Source of the DNA: Bacillota bacterium
Lineage (GTDB): Bacteria > Bacillota > Dethiobacteria > Dethiobacterales > Dethiobacteraceae
NCBI GenBank assembly: GCA_018725345.1
Contig: QLUI01000018.1
Coordinates: 1-12,986 of the forward strand
Direction: 5' to 3'
DNA: 12,986 nt
The translations under genes and the position numbers were made by a program. Numbering within the stretch: position 1 is the stretch's first letter; every line of letters begins with the position of its first letter. This document shows, piece after piece, positions 1 through 7,249 of the stretch. Below the pieces are notes generated by a model. That model had not been told where the DNA came from. It saw nothing but the letters and a program-made list of their open reading frames with translations, and did not search any database.

Positions 1-7
1 AGGTACT

Positions 8-664
8 ATGGATTACTGTAAAAACCCGCAGGAAATTGAAGAAAAAAGCATGGCAATTATCGAAGAAAGGCTGGCGGGCTTTCACTTTGATTTGCCGCAA
101 AAACCGGTTATTAAACGAGTTGTGCATACTACAGGTGATATTTCTTTTGCTGAAATTACAATCTTTAGCCATAGTGCATTAACTGATGGGGTGGCAGCGC
201 TGGCTGCAGGTGCGCCAGTTTACTGTGACGTGGAAATGGCCCGCTCCGGGATTAATCGGCAAGCGGCTACTGCTTTAGGTTTGCGGCCTACCTGTCTGAT
301 TCATGAGCCGTCGGTGGTATCAGAAGCTAAAGCGTTGGGGACAACTCGGGCGGCTGTTGCCATGAGCAAGGCATTAGAAGTCCATCCTCGAGGAGCTGTT
401 TTTCTGATTGGCAATGCACCCACCGCTTTGTTTGTTCTGCTTGAGGCGGTAAAAGCTGGCAAAGCAGAACCGGCTCTTCTGATCGGGACACCGGTAGGTT
501 TTGTGGGTGCGGCTGAATCTAAGGAATGGCTCACCGAATTTCATTTTCCCTGGATTACCGTACAAGGCGAAAAAGGTGGCAGCACTGTAGCTGCAGCCAT
601 GATGAATGCTTTGCTGGCAATGGCCTTAGTGGCTGGGAGGGGAGAAGGAGGAACAGGCAGATGA
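8..664 (+). CDS. cbiC: Precorrin-8X / cobalt-precorrin-8 methylmutase
   Basis: This enzyme moves the C11 methyl group to C12 of (cobalt-)precorrin-8, giving (cobalt-)cobyrinate, and acts in the cytoplasm late in corrin-ring synthesis. The 218 residues match the usual family length. The catalytic histidine is His40 in the R-V-V-H-T-T-G-D context. The family blocks around VYCDVEMARSGIN and the GNAPTALF segment are also present. The ATG at 8 gives a normal N-terminus, but only 7 bases precede it, so its ribosome binding site can only be judged partly (AGGT is visible). The stop TGA (662-664) overlaps the next ATG (661) as ATGA, so it is translationally coupled to cbiA, the next enzyme of the pathway. 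I prefer the symbol cbiC (anaerobic route) over cobH because of the cbi/cob neighbours and the Clostridia-like context. The sequence alone does not separate the two. The operon clearly continues upstream, outside the window. Confidence 0.95.
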   Translation: MDYCKNPQEIEEKSMAIIEERLAGFHFDLPQKPVIKRVVHTTGDISFAEITIFSHSALTDGVAALAAGAPVYCDVEMARSGINRQAATALGLRPTCLIHEPSVVSEAKALGTTRAAVAMSKALEVHPRGAVFLIGNAPTALFVLLEAVKAGKAEPALLIGTPVGFVGAAESKEWLTEFHFPWITVQGEKGGSTVAAAMMNALLAMALVAGRGEGGTGR

Positions 665-2031
665 AACGAATTTTGATAGCGGGGACACATAGTGGTGTAG
701 GCAAGACCATGTTGACGGCAGGCTTGATCTTTGCTCTGCGCCGTCGCGGGCAGCATGTTGTGCCATTTAAGGTTGGCCCTGATTATATAGACCCCGGCTT
801 TCATGCTGCAGCAGCCGGTGTTCCAGCCAGCAATCTGGACAGTTGGATGTTGCCGCCGGATCAGGTTTTGGAGATTCTCCATCGCCGCGTGCCGGCAGAT
901 GCTATTGCGGTGATTGAGGGTGCGATGGGTTTATATGACGGCCGCATTGGTCAAGGCGAGATTGGGAGTTCAGCACATGTGGCTAAACTTACCAAAACAC
1001 CTGTGCTACTGGTAGCTAGCGGAGCTAAAATGGCCAGAAGCGCCGCAGCACTGGTTGGTGGATATCTTCAATTTGACCAGGATGTGCCATTTGTAGGGAT
1101 TGTTTTTAACCAGCTCTCCGGCGAGAGTCATTTTCATCTTTTAGAGGAGGCTGTGAGGAGTTATCTGTCTTTGCCGGTCTTTGGCTATTTAGCTAAAGAT
1201 AACCGCGTCACAGTACCCGAGAGGCATCTGGGGCTCTTGCCGGCCGCAGAAAATCGCGACTTAAAAGAACTGGTTACGCTTTTGGCAGACTTGGTGGAAG
1301 AAAAGATAGATGTAAATGCTGTATTGGCGGCAGCATCTGCCGCCGGGCCATTACCGGAACCAACTCGGAAAATTTTCCCTGTCAAGGGCGAGCGACTTAG
1401 TTGTCGTATTGCTATAGCCCGCGACGCCGCCTTCAGTTTTTACTATGCGGAAAATCTTGAACTGCTGAGCTGTTTTGGTGCGGAGCTTGTTTTTTTCTCG
1501 CCGTTGCATGATAGCAAACTGCCGGAGGAGAGTCACGGTATTCTGTTGGGTGGAGGTTTTCCCGAAATCTTTGCTGCGAAACTGGCGCAAAACGGAGCCA
1601 TTCGGCAGGCAGTTAAAGAGGCAGCCATCGCAGGTGTGCCAATTTATGCTGAGTGTGGTGGTTATATGTATTTAGCGCAGGAATTGCAGGATTCTATGGG
1701 ACAGGTTTGGCCTATGGCAGGTGTTTTCCCAGGCCGTGCTGTTATGAGGGAAAAACGTAGAGCGCTAGGTTATGTGGAAGTGACCGGTCTGGCGGAAAAC
1801 TTTCTGCTGCCAGAAAATGAGACGTGCCGTGGTCATGAATTTCACTGGTCAGAGATGGAGCAGACTTCAACTCCAGTATTGTTCCGTAAGCTGCCGCAGG
1901 GGGAAATGAGCGGGGAACGCTTTGCCAACTGCCAAGGCTCCTATTTTCATTTGCATTTTTTAAGTAATCCCGGGATGGCGCGCCGCTTCATAACTGCTTG
2001 TGCAAACTATGCCAGGCAGGGTGGAAAATGA
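661..2031 (+). CDS. cbiA: Cobyrinate a,c-diamide synthase
   Basis: It amidates the a and c side chains of cobyrinate using ATP and glutamine. The product is 456 residues, normal for the family. The N-terminal dethiobiotin-synthetase-like ATPase domain carries the P-loop GTHSGVGKT (residues 8-16), followed by FKVGPDYIDPGFH and EGAMGLYDG. The C-terminal class I glutamine amidotransferase domain has the nucleophile Cys332 in YAECGGYMYL and the triad histidine region SYFHLHF (His430/His432). An upstream in-frame ATG at 526 would add 45 residues entirely inside cbiC. I reject it because the ATG at 661 starts exactly at the family N-terminus (MKRILIAGTHSG) and follows GGAGAAGGAGG. The gene overlaps the cbiC stop by 4 bases and ends 1 base before the cobU ATG. 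It belongs to the same operon. Confidence 0.95.
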   Translation: MKRILIAGTHSGVGKTMLTAGLIFALRRRGQHVVPFKVGPDYIDPGFHAAAAGVPASNLDSWMLPPDQVLEILHRRVPADAIAVIEGAMGLYDGRIGQGEIGSSAHVAKLTKTPVLLVASGAKMARSAAALVGGYLQFDQDVPFVGIVFNQLSGESHFHLLEEAVRSYLSLPVFGYLAKDNRVTVPERHLGLLPAAENRDLKELVTLLADLVEEKIDVNAVLAAASAAGPLPEPTRKIFPVKGERLSCRIAIARDAAFSFYYAENLELLSCFGAELVFFSPLHDSKLPEESHGILLGGGFPEIFAAKLAQNGAIRQAVKEAAIAGVPIYAECGGYMYLAQELQDSMGQVWPMAGVFPGRAVMREKRRALGYVEVTGLAENFLLPENETCRGHEFHWSEMEQTSTPVLFRKLPQGEMSGERFANCQGSYFHLHFLSNPGMARRFITACANYARQGGK

Positions 2032-2032
2032 G

Positions 2033-2608
2033 ATGAAAAAAGCTGAAGAAGGAAAGTTAGTGCTAATTTTGGGCGGTGCTCGCAGCGGCAAAAGTCGCTT
2101 AGCGGAAGAGATGGCGCTTTCTTCGGGAGGGAAAACCGTCTATCTTGCTACAGCTACTGTCCATGACGAAGAAATGGCTCACAGGGTAGAGCTCCACAAA
2201 AAAAGGCGTCCGTCCGATTGGACTACGCTGGAAGAAGATTGCAACTTGTCAGGAGCGCTGGATAAAATTGCACCGAAAACAGCAACAGTGATTGTGGACT
2301 GCCTGACGCTTTGGCTCACCAACATGCTTTTGCCTTATTACAGCGAAGAAGCTACCGCTCTTGAGTTGGAAAGCGTAGAACAGGAAATTAGCATGGCACT
2401 GGATCGTTTCTGCCGGGAGGCTAAAGAAAAGCTCTCTAAAACTATTATTGTTGCCAATGAAGTGGGTTGCGGCATTGTGCCGGAATCACCGTTGGGTAGA
2501 TTTTTTCGTGACGTGGCGGGCAGGGCTAACCAGTTGGTCGCTAAAGAGGCGGACGAAGTATATTTTGCGGTAGCCGGGTATCTGCTGCGTGTCAAGGGAG
2601 GGGCTTAG
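2033..2608 (+). CDS. cobU: Adenosylcobinamide kinase / adenosylcobinamide-phosphate guanylyltransferase
   Basis: This bifunctional enzyme phosphorylates adenosylcobinamide and then adds GMP, producing AdoCbi-GDP for CobS. The 191 residues include the P-loop GGARSGKS (residues 14-21). They also include the RPSDWTTLEE block with its guanylylation region, DCLTLWLTNML (from Asp89), NEVGCGIVPE, and the C-terminal GRFFRDVAGRANQ-VA signature, which are all hallmarks of CobU/CobP. An in-frame ATG at 2000 would overlap cbiA by 32 bases. The ATG at 2033, 1 base after the cbiA stop, gives the expected short lead into the first beta strand and has GGGTGG upstream. The stop TAG is directly followed by the cbiB ATG with no gap, so the genes are almost certainly co-translated. 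Confidence 0.94.
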   Translation: MKKAEEGKLVLILGGARSGKSRLAEEMALSSGGKTVYLATATVHDEEMAHRVELHKKRRPSDWTTLEEDCNLSGALDKIAPKTATVIVDCLTLWLTNMLLPYYSEEATALELESVEQEISMALDRFCREAKEKLSKTIIVANEVGCGIVPESPLGRFFRDVAGRANQLVAKEADEVYFAVAGYLLRVKGGA

Positions 2609-3559
2609 ATGCTTATTTTTTTGGCGTTTTTGTTGGATGTCCTCATAGGAGATCCCCGCTGGCTTCCCCACCCGGTTGTCTTGTTCGGTAAGCTGATTTC
2701 CTTTTTGGAAAAGAGGCTTTATAATGGTAATCACTCGGATCGCAGCCAGCTGCTTAAGGGCGGTTTACTGGTGATGGTGGTCCTGTTTTTAGTTTATAGC
2801 TCTTCAATTGGACTGATTAGTATCTTTTCTTTTATTCATCCGTTGGTAGGAGCCGGTCTTACTGTGATGCTATTAGCTGCTGCTTTAGCAACCCGTTCTC
2901 TCCAGCAAGCGGCAGAAGATATTTATCTTCCTTTACGGGATGGAAATATATTACAGGCGCGACAGGCAGTATCCATGGTTGTAGGAAGGGACAGCGCACA
3001 GCTTGATGAACGGGAGGTTTCCAGAGCAGCGGTTGAGACCGTAGCGGAAAATACTGTGGACGGGGTGACTGCACCATTATTTTATGCATTGCTTGGCGGG
3101 GCTCCGTTAGCGTTGCTCTACAAAGCAATCAACACGATGGATTCGATGCTGGGCTATAAAAATGAGCGTTATCTCTGGTTTGGCAGGGCGGCGGCTAAGT
3201 TAGACGATGCTGCCAACTGGCTGCCGGCACGCTTAACGGTACCGGTGATGCTCTTGGCTGCCGCAGTACTTCGTTTGCAAGTTAGGGCAGCGTGGACGGC
3301 GCTCCGCCGGGATGGGAAAAAACATCCCAGCCCTAACAGTGGTTTAACCGAAGCGCTGGTGGCTGGAGCGCTTGATGTAACTTTAGGAGGCGAAAATCGG
3401 TATGGCGGCAAAATCTGCCAAAGAATGTACCTCTGGCAGGAAGGGCGTCCGCCAGAGGCGAATGATGTTAGACAGGCAACAGCATTAATGGTGGTTACCG
3501 CTGTGTTTTTTCTGGCAGTGGGATTATTGTTGCAGGCTCTGATTCTAAATCTTTTGTAA
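2609..3559 (+). CDS. cbiB: Adenosylcobinamide-phosphate synthase (membrane protein)
   Basis: CbiB attaches (R)-1-amino-2-propanol O-phosphate to adenosylcobyrate, forming adenosylcobinamide phosphate. It is an integral membrane protein. The 316 residues are rich in hydrophobic stretches, with clear ones near residues 52-75, 78-95, 205-220 and 290-315. The family motifs are present: LDVLIGDP with PHPV, VGRDSAQLDEREVSRAAVETVAENTVDG, YKAINTMDSMLGYKNERY-FG, LDDAANWLPARLT, and HPSPNSGLTEALVAGAL with LGG-NRYGG. The ATG abuts the cobU stop and has GGGAGGGG at 2596-2603. Its substrate is normally made by CobD, whose gene in this operon appears to be reduced to a remnant (see 4378-4509). The aminopropanol source is therefore an open question. 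Confidence 0.95.
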   Translation: MLIFLAFLLDVLIGDPRWLPHPVVLFGKLISFLEKRLYNGNHSDRSQLLKGGLLVMVVLFLVYSSSIGLISIFSFIHPLVGAGLTVMLLAAALATRSLQQAAEDIYLPLRDGNILQARQAVSMVVGRDSAQLDEREVSRAAVETVAENTVDGVTAPLFYALLGGAPLALLYKAINTMDSMLGYKNERYLWFGRAAAKLDDAANWLPARLTVPVMLLAAAVLRLQVRAAWTALRRDGKKHPSPNSGLTEALVAGALDVTLGGENRYGGKICQRMYLWQEGRPPEANDVRQATALMVVTAVFFLAVGLLLQALILNLL

Positions 3560-3571
3560 AGGTGTGTTAGC

Positions 3572-4315
3572 GTGAAACACTTCTTCCAAGCGCTCCGGTT
3601 TCTCACTGTGTTTCCTTTGGGGAAAGATGAAGATTTGACAGCCGACGACTTGGCCGCCTCGACCATCTACTATCCAGTTGTGGGAGCATTGATCGGACTG
3701 CTGCTGTTTGTCTGCTGGCAGTGGGGACGCACTGTTTGGCCAATTTTCCTTGCCTCAGCACTTACGGTGACTTTATGGGTGTGGCTGACGGCCGGTCTGC
3801 ATCTTGACGGTTTGATGGATACGTTTGACGGGCTGGGTGTGAGGGGAGACATTGAACGTCGTTTAGCGGTAATGCGTGACAGTAGGGTAGGTGCCTTTGG
3901 CGTACAAAGCGCCGTATTACTGATTTTCTTAAAAATTGCTGCCGTCTCTGCCCTAGCAGCCAATCCGGCTTACTATCCAGTGCTGATTCTCGCTCCGCTC
4001 GCGGGTCGAACGGCAATGCTTGCTTTAATGTCCACCTGTAGCTATGCGCGAGCGGGGGAAGGTCTCGGCCGTGTTTTTGTGGTGGGAGCAGGCAGGTGGC
4101 ATTTGGCGGCAGCAGTCCTTTTTTTTATTTTTCTTGGCCTGCTGGTCGTTGGCACTTCCATCTTGCTGCTCTTTTTACTGCAGGCGGTAATACTTTTCCT
4201 GCTTCGAAACTTTTTCTTGAATAACTTTGGTGGTGCCACCGGGGATCTACTGGGGGCTGCGTGTGAACTGCACGAGTTATCAGTCTTGATTTTAATGCCG
4301 TTTATCTTGCTGTGA
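3572..4315 (+). CDS. cobS: Adenosylcobinamide-GDP ribazoletransferase (cobalamin synthase)
   Basis: CobS joins AdoCbi-GDP with alpha-ribazole (or its phosphate), closing the nucleotide loop of the cobamide at the membrane. The 247 residues form a polytopic membrane protein. The N-terminal FLTVFPLG leads to YYPVVGALIG, then to the metal-binding GLHLDGLMDTFDGLG block (consensus GLHLDGLADTADG) and RLAVMRDSRVGAFG. The last contains the conserved D-S-R-x-G-x-FG. The start is GTG at 3572, with AAAGGTG at 3558-3564. The distance from the cbiB stop is 12 bases. The C-terminal part is hydrophobic with the expected NN-GG-TGD-LGA motif, which reads NNFGGATGDLLGA here. Nothing in the gene looks damaged. 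Confidence 0.94.
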   Translation: MKHFFQALRFLTVFPLGKDEDLTADDLAASTIYYPVVGALIGLLLFVCWQWGRTVWPIFLASALTVTLWVWLTAGLHLDGLMDTFDGLGVRGDIERRLAVMRDSRVGAFGVQSAVLLIFLKIAAVSALAANPAYYPVLILAPLAGRTAMLALMSTCSYARAGEGLGRVFVVGAGRWHLAAAVLFFIFLGLLVVGTSILLLFLLQAVILFLLRNFFLNNFGGATGDLLGAACELHELSVLILMPFILL

Positions 4316-4377
4316 TTATAGCCGAGCAATCAGTTGCTTATCGAAATATTTCTTTAAATTGCAGGCAGGTGAAACAA

Positions 4378-4509
4378 ATGGAAAATTCGCAAAGCAAATT
4401 GCACCCTTTTGGCCATGGCGGTGATCTGCTAGCGGTGCGGACAGAAGGGGAAAATGAAGCGCTTGTCAATGGAGCTAAGAGAATTTTTCGCTTGGCGGAG
4501 GGAAAATGA
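4378..4509 (+). pseudogene. Internally deleted cobD remnant (43-codon mini-ORF)
   Basis: This small gene encodes 43 residues. It begins with a proper ribosome binding site (GGCAGGTG, about 4364-4371, 6 bases before the ATG). It ends in TGA overlapping the next ATG as ATGA. Its first part, with F-G-HGGDLL, resembles the N-terminus of CobD (L-threonine-O-3-phosphate decarboxylase), which normally starts with an HGG-D motif. Its second part, AVRTEGENEALVNGAKRIF, resembles the last segment of CobD/HisC-type aminotransferases (pattern AVRT-EEN--L--AL). About 320 internal codons, including the whole PLP-binding core, would be missing. It sits between cobS and cobC, where cobD would fit. The family resemblance is from memory, not from an alignment. 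An alternative is an unrelated small protein. An in-frame upstream ATG at 4312 overlaps cobS and lacks a comparable ribosome binding site, so I chose 4378. Confidence 0.6.
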
Positions 4510-5120
4510 AATTAATTTGGATACGCCATGGTGAGACCGTCTGGAACCGTGAGTTTAGATTGCAGGGGAGCAGTGATGTTGAACTAAGCGCCAAAGGAAG
4601 GCGACAAGCAGATTGTCTAGCTGCCCGCTTATCAGACAAGCCTGATAAAATCTTTACTTCGTCTTTAAAACGCGCTCAGACGTTTGCTGAGCCGCTCTCC
4701 AGTCGTTTTGGGTTGGTGCCTACTGTTTTGCCTGAACTCCGGGAAATGTCTTTTGGTTTCTGGGAAGGAATGCGTTACGCCGATATGGATCATGAAATGC
4801 AGGCTTTATTTGAGAAATGGTATGCAGATCCTATCAATACCTGTCCACCGGGCGGTGAAGCAGGAGCAAGCTTAGCACAAAGGGTGCAAAAAGCAGTAAA
4901 AATTATCACGGCGGAAATGGCAGCAACTGAAACTGCCATACTGATTACCCACGGCGGTGTCATTCGTGTAGCGGTTGCTATGCTGATGGGTATGGCACCG
5001 GCTGCGGCAGGAAGCATCCAGATCGACACCGGTTCGGTCACGGTATTAGAATATCTGTCCGGTCACTCGCGGCTGCTGCTCTTAAACGACACTTGTCATT
5101 TAAGAGCAGAAGATTGCTGA
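4506..5120 (+). CDS. cobC: Histidine phosphatase, probable alpha-ribazole phosphatase
   Basis: This is a phosphoglycerate-mutase-like phosphatase. Its likely role here is removing the 5' phosphate from alpha-ribazole phosphate or adenosylcobalamin phosphate. The 204 residues carry the phosphohistidine motif IRHGET (Arg7, His8), the second arginine in SSLKRAQ (Arg56), the acid Glu80 in LREMSFGFWEG, and the second histidine in THGGVIR (His149). The ELREMSFGFWEG block is typical of CobC-like members. The ATG overlaps the stop of the preceding mini-ORF by 4 bases. The function is inferred mainly from its place in the cobalamin operon, since many histidine phosphatases share these motifs. Near its 3' end (5078-5107) the mRNA can form a 9-bp perfect stem (GCTCTTAAA/TTTAAGAGC), but no T-run follows. 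Confidence 0.85.
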   Translation: MKLIWIRHGETVWNREFRLQGSSDVELSAKGRRQADCLAARLSDKPDKIFTSSLKRAQTFAEPLSSRFGLVPTVLPELREMSFGFWEGMRYADMDHEMQALFEKWYADPINTCPPGGEAGASLAQRVQKAVKIITAEMAATETAILITHGGVIRVAVAMLMGMAPAAAGSIQIDTGSVTVLEYLSGHSRLLLLNDTCHLRAEDC

Positions 5121-5273
5121 ACAATGCAGGAATTTCTTCTAGGGGCGCGAATTATTTTTATAGAAAACGGGAAAAACAGGAACAGGGTAGGAAATCCTCC
5201 CATTAATAAAGGAAATTAGCTAATATTACACAATAACAAAAGCGTTGATTCGTTATACCGGAGGGAGAAAAGA

Positions 5274-5771
5274 GTGCTGAAGCCAGGGTTTGAAAAGCAA
5301 ATCAATCTGGAAGAATGCAGACGATCTGAAGAAAGGGAGTCTCCTGCTCATAAAATACGTGCCAAAATCCGTTTTGACTATCAAGGAAGAGCGCGGCCTT
5401 CCCGTTTTTTCTTCGGCAAAAAAAGTACGGAGGAAGCCGCCACTGAGTTGCGACAGCAACATTCAGCGTTGTGGCGCAATGTCCCTGTGCAGGGTGTCCT
5501 GATTGAGGATCTGGAAATGGGCGAAATTTATTTTGTCTTTGACGACGAAGTGGGTGCTGAAGTGGCTTATGCCCCCCTGGAGTTGGAAGTATGGGCGGAT
5601 TCCCTTCGTTATCTGGTGCGTTTTGCCGTTAGGGAAGAATTTCGTCGCCTAAGGATTATGGAGCCTACGCAAATTTCCTTGTCGATGCAGGATATGGAGC
5701 AGGTCTTTTTTGAAGTCCATGATCAAGCAAAAACACAGGTAATGCTAAAGGCAAGAAAATATCAAGATTGA
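5274..5771 (+). CDS. Hypothetical soluble protein, 165 aa
   Basis: I do not recognise this family. The start is GTG at 5274, with an excellent GGAGGG at 5260-5265 and 8 bases of spacing, so translation looks real. The protein has no signal peptide or membrane segment. It is highly charged, with an N-terminal Arg/Glu-rich stretch and a basic patch around FFFGKK (about residues 45-50). An acidic middle follows (DLEMGEIYFVFDDEVGAE), and the C-terminal part alternates hydrophobic and charged residues, suggesting a mixed alpha/beta fold. It is separated from cobC by 153 bases and followed by a terminator-like hairpin, so it is probably transcribed alone. The 153-base leader is AT-rich and contains the 10-bp palindrome ATTAGCTAAT (5215-5224), a possible operator. 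I could not identify a convincing promoter in it. Confidence 0.75.
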   Translation: MLKPGFEKQINLEECRRSEERESPAHKIRAKIRFDYQGRARPSRFFFGKKSTEEAATELRQQHSALWRNVPVQGVLIEDLEMGEIYFVFDDEVGAEVAYAPLELEVWADSLRYLVRFAVREEFRRLRIMEPTQISLSMQDMEQVFFEVHDQAKTQVMLKARKYQD

Positions 5772-5773
5772 CT

Positions 5774-5799
5774 GGCGGCGCAAGCCGCTTCTTTGTTGC
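5774..5799 (+). terminator. Short GC-rich hairpin with T-rich tail
   Basis: Directly after the stop at 5769-5771, GCGGC (5775-5779) pairs with GCCGC (5784-5788) around a GCAA tetraloop, which is a stable GNRA type. A G-U pair extends the stem by one. The following bases TTCTTTGTTG are T-rich but interrupted. This fits a weak intrinsic terminator for the 165-residue gene. The stem is short, so this stays tentative. Confidence 0.5.
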
Positions 5800-5858
5800 A
5801 TAGGAAATTGTCTGCCTTCGCCCTCACCTAAGTCTGCTCTATGCTCAACCCTTTCCCT

Positions 5859-5945
5859 AATCCCTCACCCTAACCCTCTCCCAAAGGGAGAGGGTTAGGA
5901 GATTGAAGTGGGAGAAGGTGGAGCGCAGCGGGGGTGAGGGGATAA
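5859..5945. repeat. REP/MITE-like nested inverted repeat
   Basis: An inner perfect 14-bp inverted repeat, CCTAACCCTCTCCC (5869-5882) and GGGAGAGGGTTAGG (5886-5899), is separated by AAA. Outer arms ATCCCTCACCC (5860-5870) and GGGTGAGGGGAT (5932-5943) pair with one bulged base. Between them lies GGAGCGCAGCGGGGG. This CCCTCACCC-TAACCCTCTCCC type of element is widespread as dispersed intergenic repeats in many bacterial genomes. A further partial copy of the outer arm (GCCCTCACCTA, 5819-5829) lies just upstream. No coding sequence is seen in it. It ends about 8 bases before the ribosome binding site of the next gene, so it occupies the position where that operon's promoter should be. Confidence 0.8.
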
Positions 5946-5966
5946 GAATGAAAAGGGGGAGTTTCT

Positions 5967-7202
5967 CTGCGGGTAATTGTGATTGGCGGTGGTCCTGCCG
6001 GAATGATGGCCGCCGGACAGGCGGCTGCAGCAGGTGCCTCGGTGACTCTGTTGGAACGGAATGAACGTCTGGGCAAAAAATTAGCGATTACAGGCAAGGG
6101 ACGTGGCAACGTGACAAACGCTGCCGACATAGGCGATTTTATTCAGCAGTTTCCTGGTAACGGTTCTTTTTTATACGCTGCATTTTACCGCTTCACTAAT
6201 GAGGATGTACGGAATTTTTTTTTGGAACAAGGAGTACCTACTGCGGTGGAAAGAGGAGGCAGGGTGTTCCCTCAGTCGCAAAGAGCGGCTGATTTGGTTG
6301 AGGCCATGAAGCGTTTTTTAAATCTTAAAAATGTTCGGGTACAGCTTGCTCGGCGAGTCACGGCTATTTTGACAAGCGAAAACCGAGTTTCCGGCATAAG
6401 TTGCGGCGATGAGCAAATCCCGGCCGATGCGGTGGTGTTGGCTACTGGCGGGGCATCATATCCGGCCACCGGTTCGAGCGGTGACGGTTATCTGCTGGCA
6501 AAAAAGCTGGGCCATACCATTGTTTCGCCGCGGGCTGCCCTTGTACCGTTGGAGACGGCGGAAGCATGGGGCAGAGAGCTGGTAGGCCTATCTTTGAAAA
6601 ATGTGACTGCTCGTGTTAAGGTAAACGGCAAGATCATTGCAGAAGAATTTGGGGAAATGTTATTTACTCATTATGGCTTGAGCGGACCTATTATTCTTAC
6701 TCTGAGCCGCGTGGTCGTACGAGCTTTGGAACAAAAACAACAACCTTCTGTCCTGATAAATCTGAAGGCGGCTCTGACGCAGGAACAACTAGATGCGCGC
6801 TTGCTGCGGGATTTTGAAAAGTATGCGCGTAAACAGTTTAAAAACAGTTTGGTTGATTTGCTCCCCCAGAGGTTGATTGTTCCGGTAATGGCTCTCGCTG
6901 GAATACCGCCTGAGTTGCCTGTTCACCAGGTCAGCAAAACACAACGCACAGCACTGCTGGAGGTGCTGACCTGCCTGCCGCTGACCGTAACGGGAAAGCG
7001 TCCGCTCCGGGAGGCGATTGTGACTGCAGGCGGTGTGTCTCTCAAAGAGGTAAATCCTGCCACCATGGGATCGAAACTGATAGAAGGACTATACTTCGCA
7101 GGGGAGTTGCTAGATGTGGACGGTAATACCGGCGGCTATAATCTGCAAGCCGCATTTTCGACCGGATTTTTAGCCGGAAGCTCTGTTGCCGGAAAGGAAT
7201 AA
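5967..7202 (+). CDS. NAD(P)/FAD-dependent oxidoreductase, BaiN/HI0933 (YhiN) family; CTG start
   Basis: This is a flavoprotein of the HI0933/BaiN family, whose physiological substrate is mostly unknown. Starting at the CTG at 5967 gives 411 residues, and the N-terminus becomes MRVIVIGGGPAGMMAAGQ with the complete first beta strand and the GxGxxG dinucleotide motif (Gly7, Gly9, Gly12). Further family blocks are ERNERLGKKLAITGKGRGNVTN, GGRVFPQSQRA, VLATGGASYPATGSSGDGY, FTHYGLSGP, and the C-terminal GGVSLKEVNP-TM-SK---GLYFAGELLDVDG-TGGYNLQ-A. The nearest usual start is GTG at 5979. It would cut the first beta strand and lies 17 bases after the ribosome binding site (AAGGGGGAG, 5953-5961). CTG lies 5 bases after it, and a TGA closes the frame at 5949-5951. 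In Clostridia this gene often sits near aroH/cmk, as it does here. Confidence 0.9.
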   Translation: MRVIVIGGGPAGMMAAGQAAAAGASVTLLERNERLGKKLAITGKGRGNVTNAADIGDFIQQFPGNGSFLYAAFYRFTNEDVRNFFLEQGVPTAVERGGRVFPQSQRAADLVEAMKRFLNLKNVRVQLARRVTAILTSENRVSGISCGDEQIPADAVVLATGGASYPATGSSGDGYLLAKKLGHTIVSPRAALVPLETAEAWGRELVGLSLKNVTARVKVNGKIIAEEFGEMLFTHYGLSGPIILTLSRVVVRALEQKQQPSVLINLKAALTQEQLDARLLRDFEKYARKQFKNSLVDLLPQRLIVPVMALAGIPPELPVHQVSKTQRTALLEVLTCLPLTVTGKRPLREAIVTAGGVSLKEVNPATMGSKLIEGLYFAGELLDVDGNTGGYNLQAAFSTGFLAGSSVAGKE

Positions 7203-7249
7203 AATTACTAGGCTCTGGCATACTCTTCTTTAAAAGGGGGGGCGAGCCT

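Noticed and set aside
1..7. Cobalamin riboswitch for the cob operon
   Set aside because: The operon enters from outside the window, and no leader sequence is available to judge.
526..660. In-frame N-terminal extension of cbiA (ATG at 526)
   Set aside because: It lies entirely inside cbiC, has no family similarity, and the ATG at 661 has the right ribosome binding site and N-terminus.
4312..4377. Longer start of the small ORF after cobS
   Set aside because: It overlaps cobS and lacks a comparable ribosome binding site. The CobD-like part begins after the ATG at 4378.
5078..5107. Hairpin at the 3' end of cobC as a terminator
   Set aside because: The 9-bp stem is perfect, but it lies inside the coding region with a 12-base loop and no T-run after it.
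5124..5219. 31-codon ORF (ATG at 5124) after cobC
   Set aside because: It has no clear ribosome binding site, no recognisable features, and a length expected by chance.
5866..5945. CRISPR array or tandem repeat in the intergenic region
   Set aside because: It is one nested inverted repeat with no regularly spaced direct repeats or spacers.
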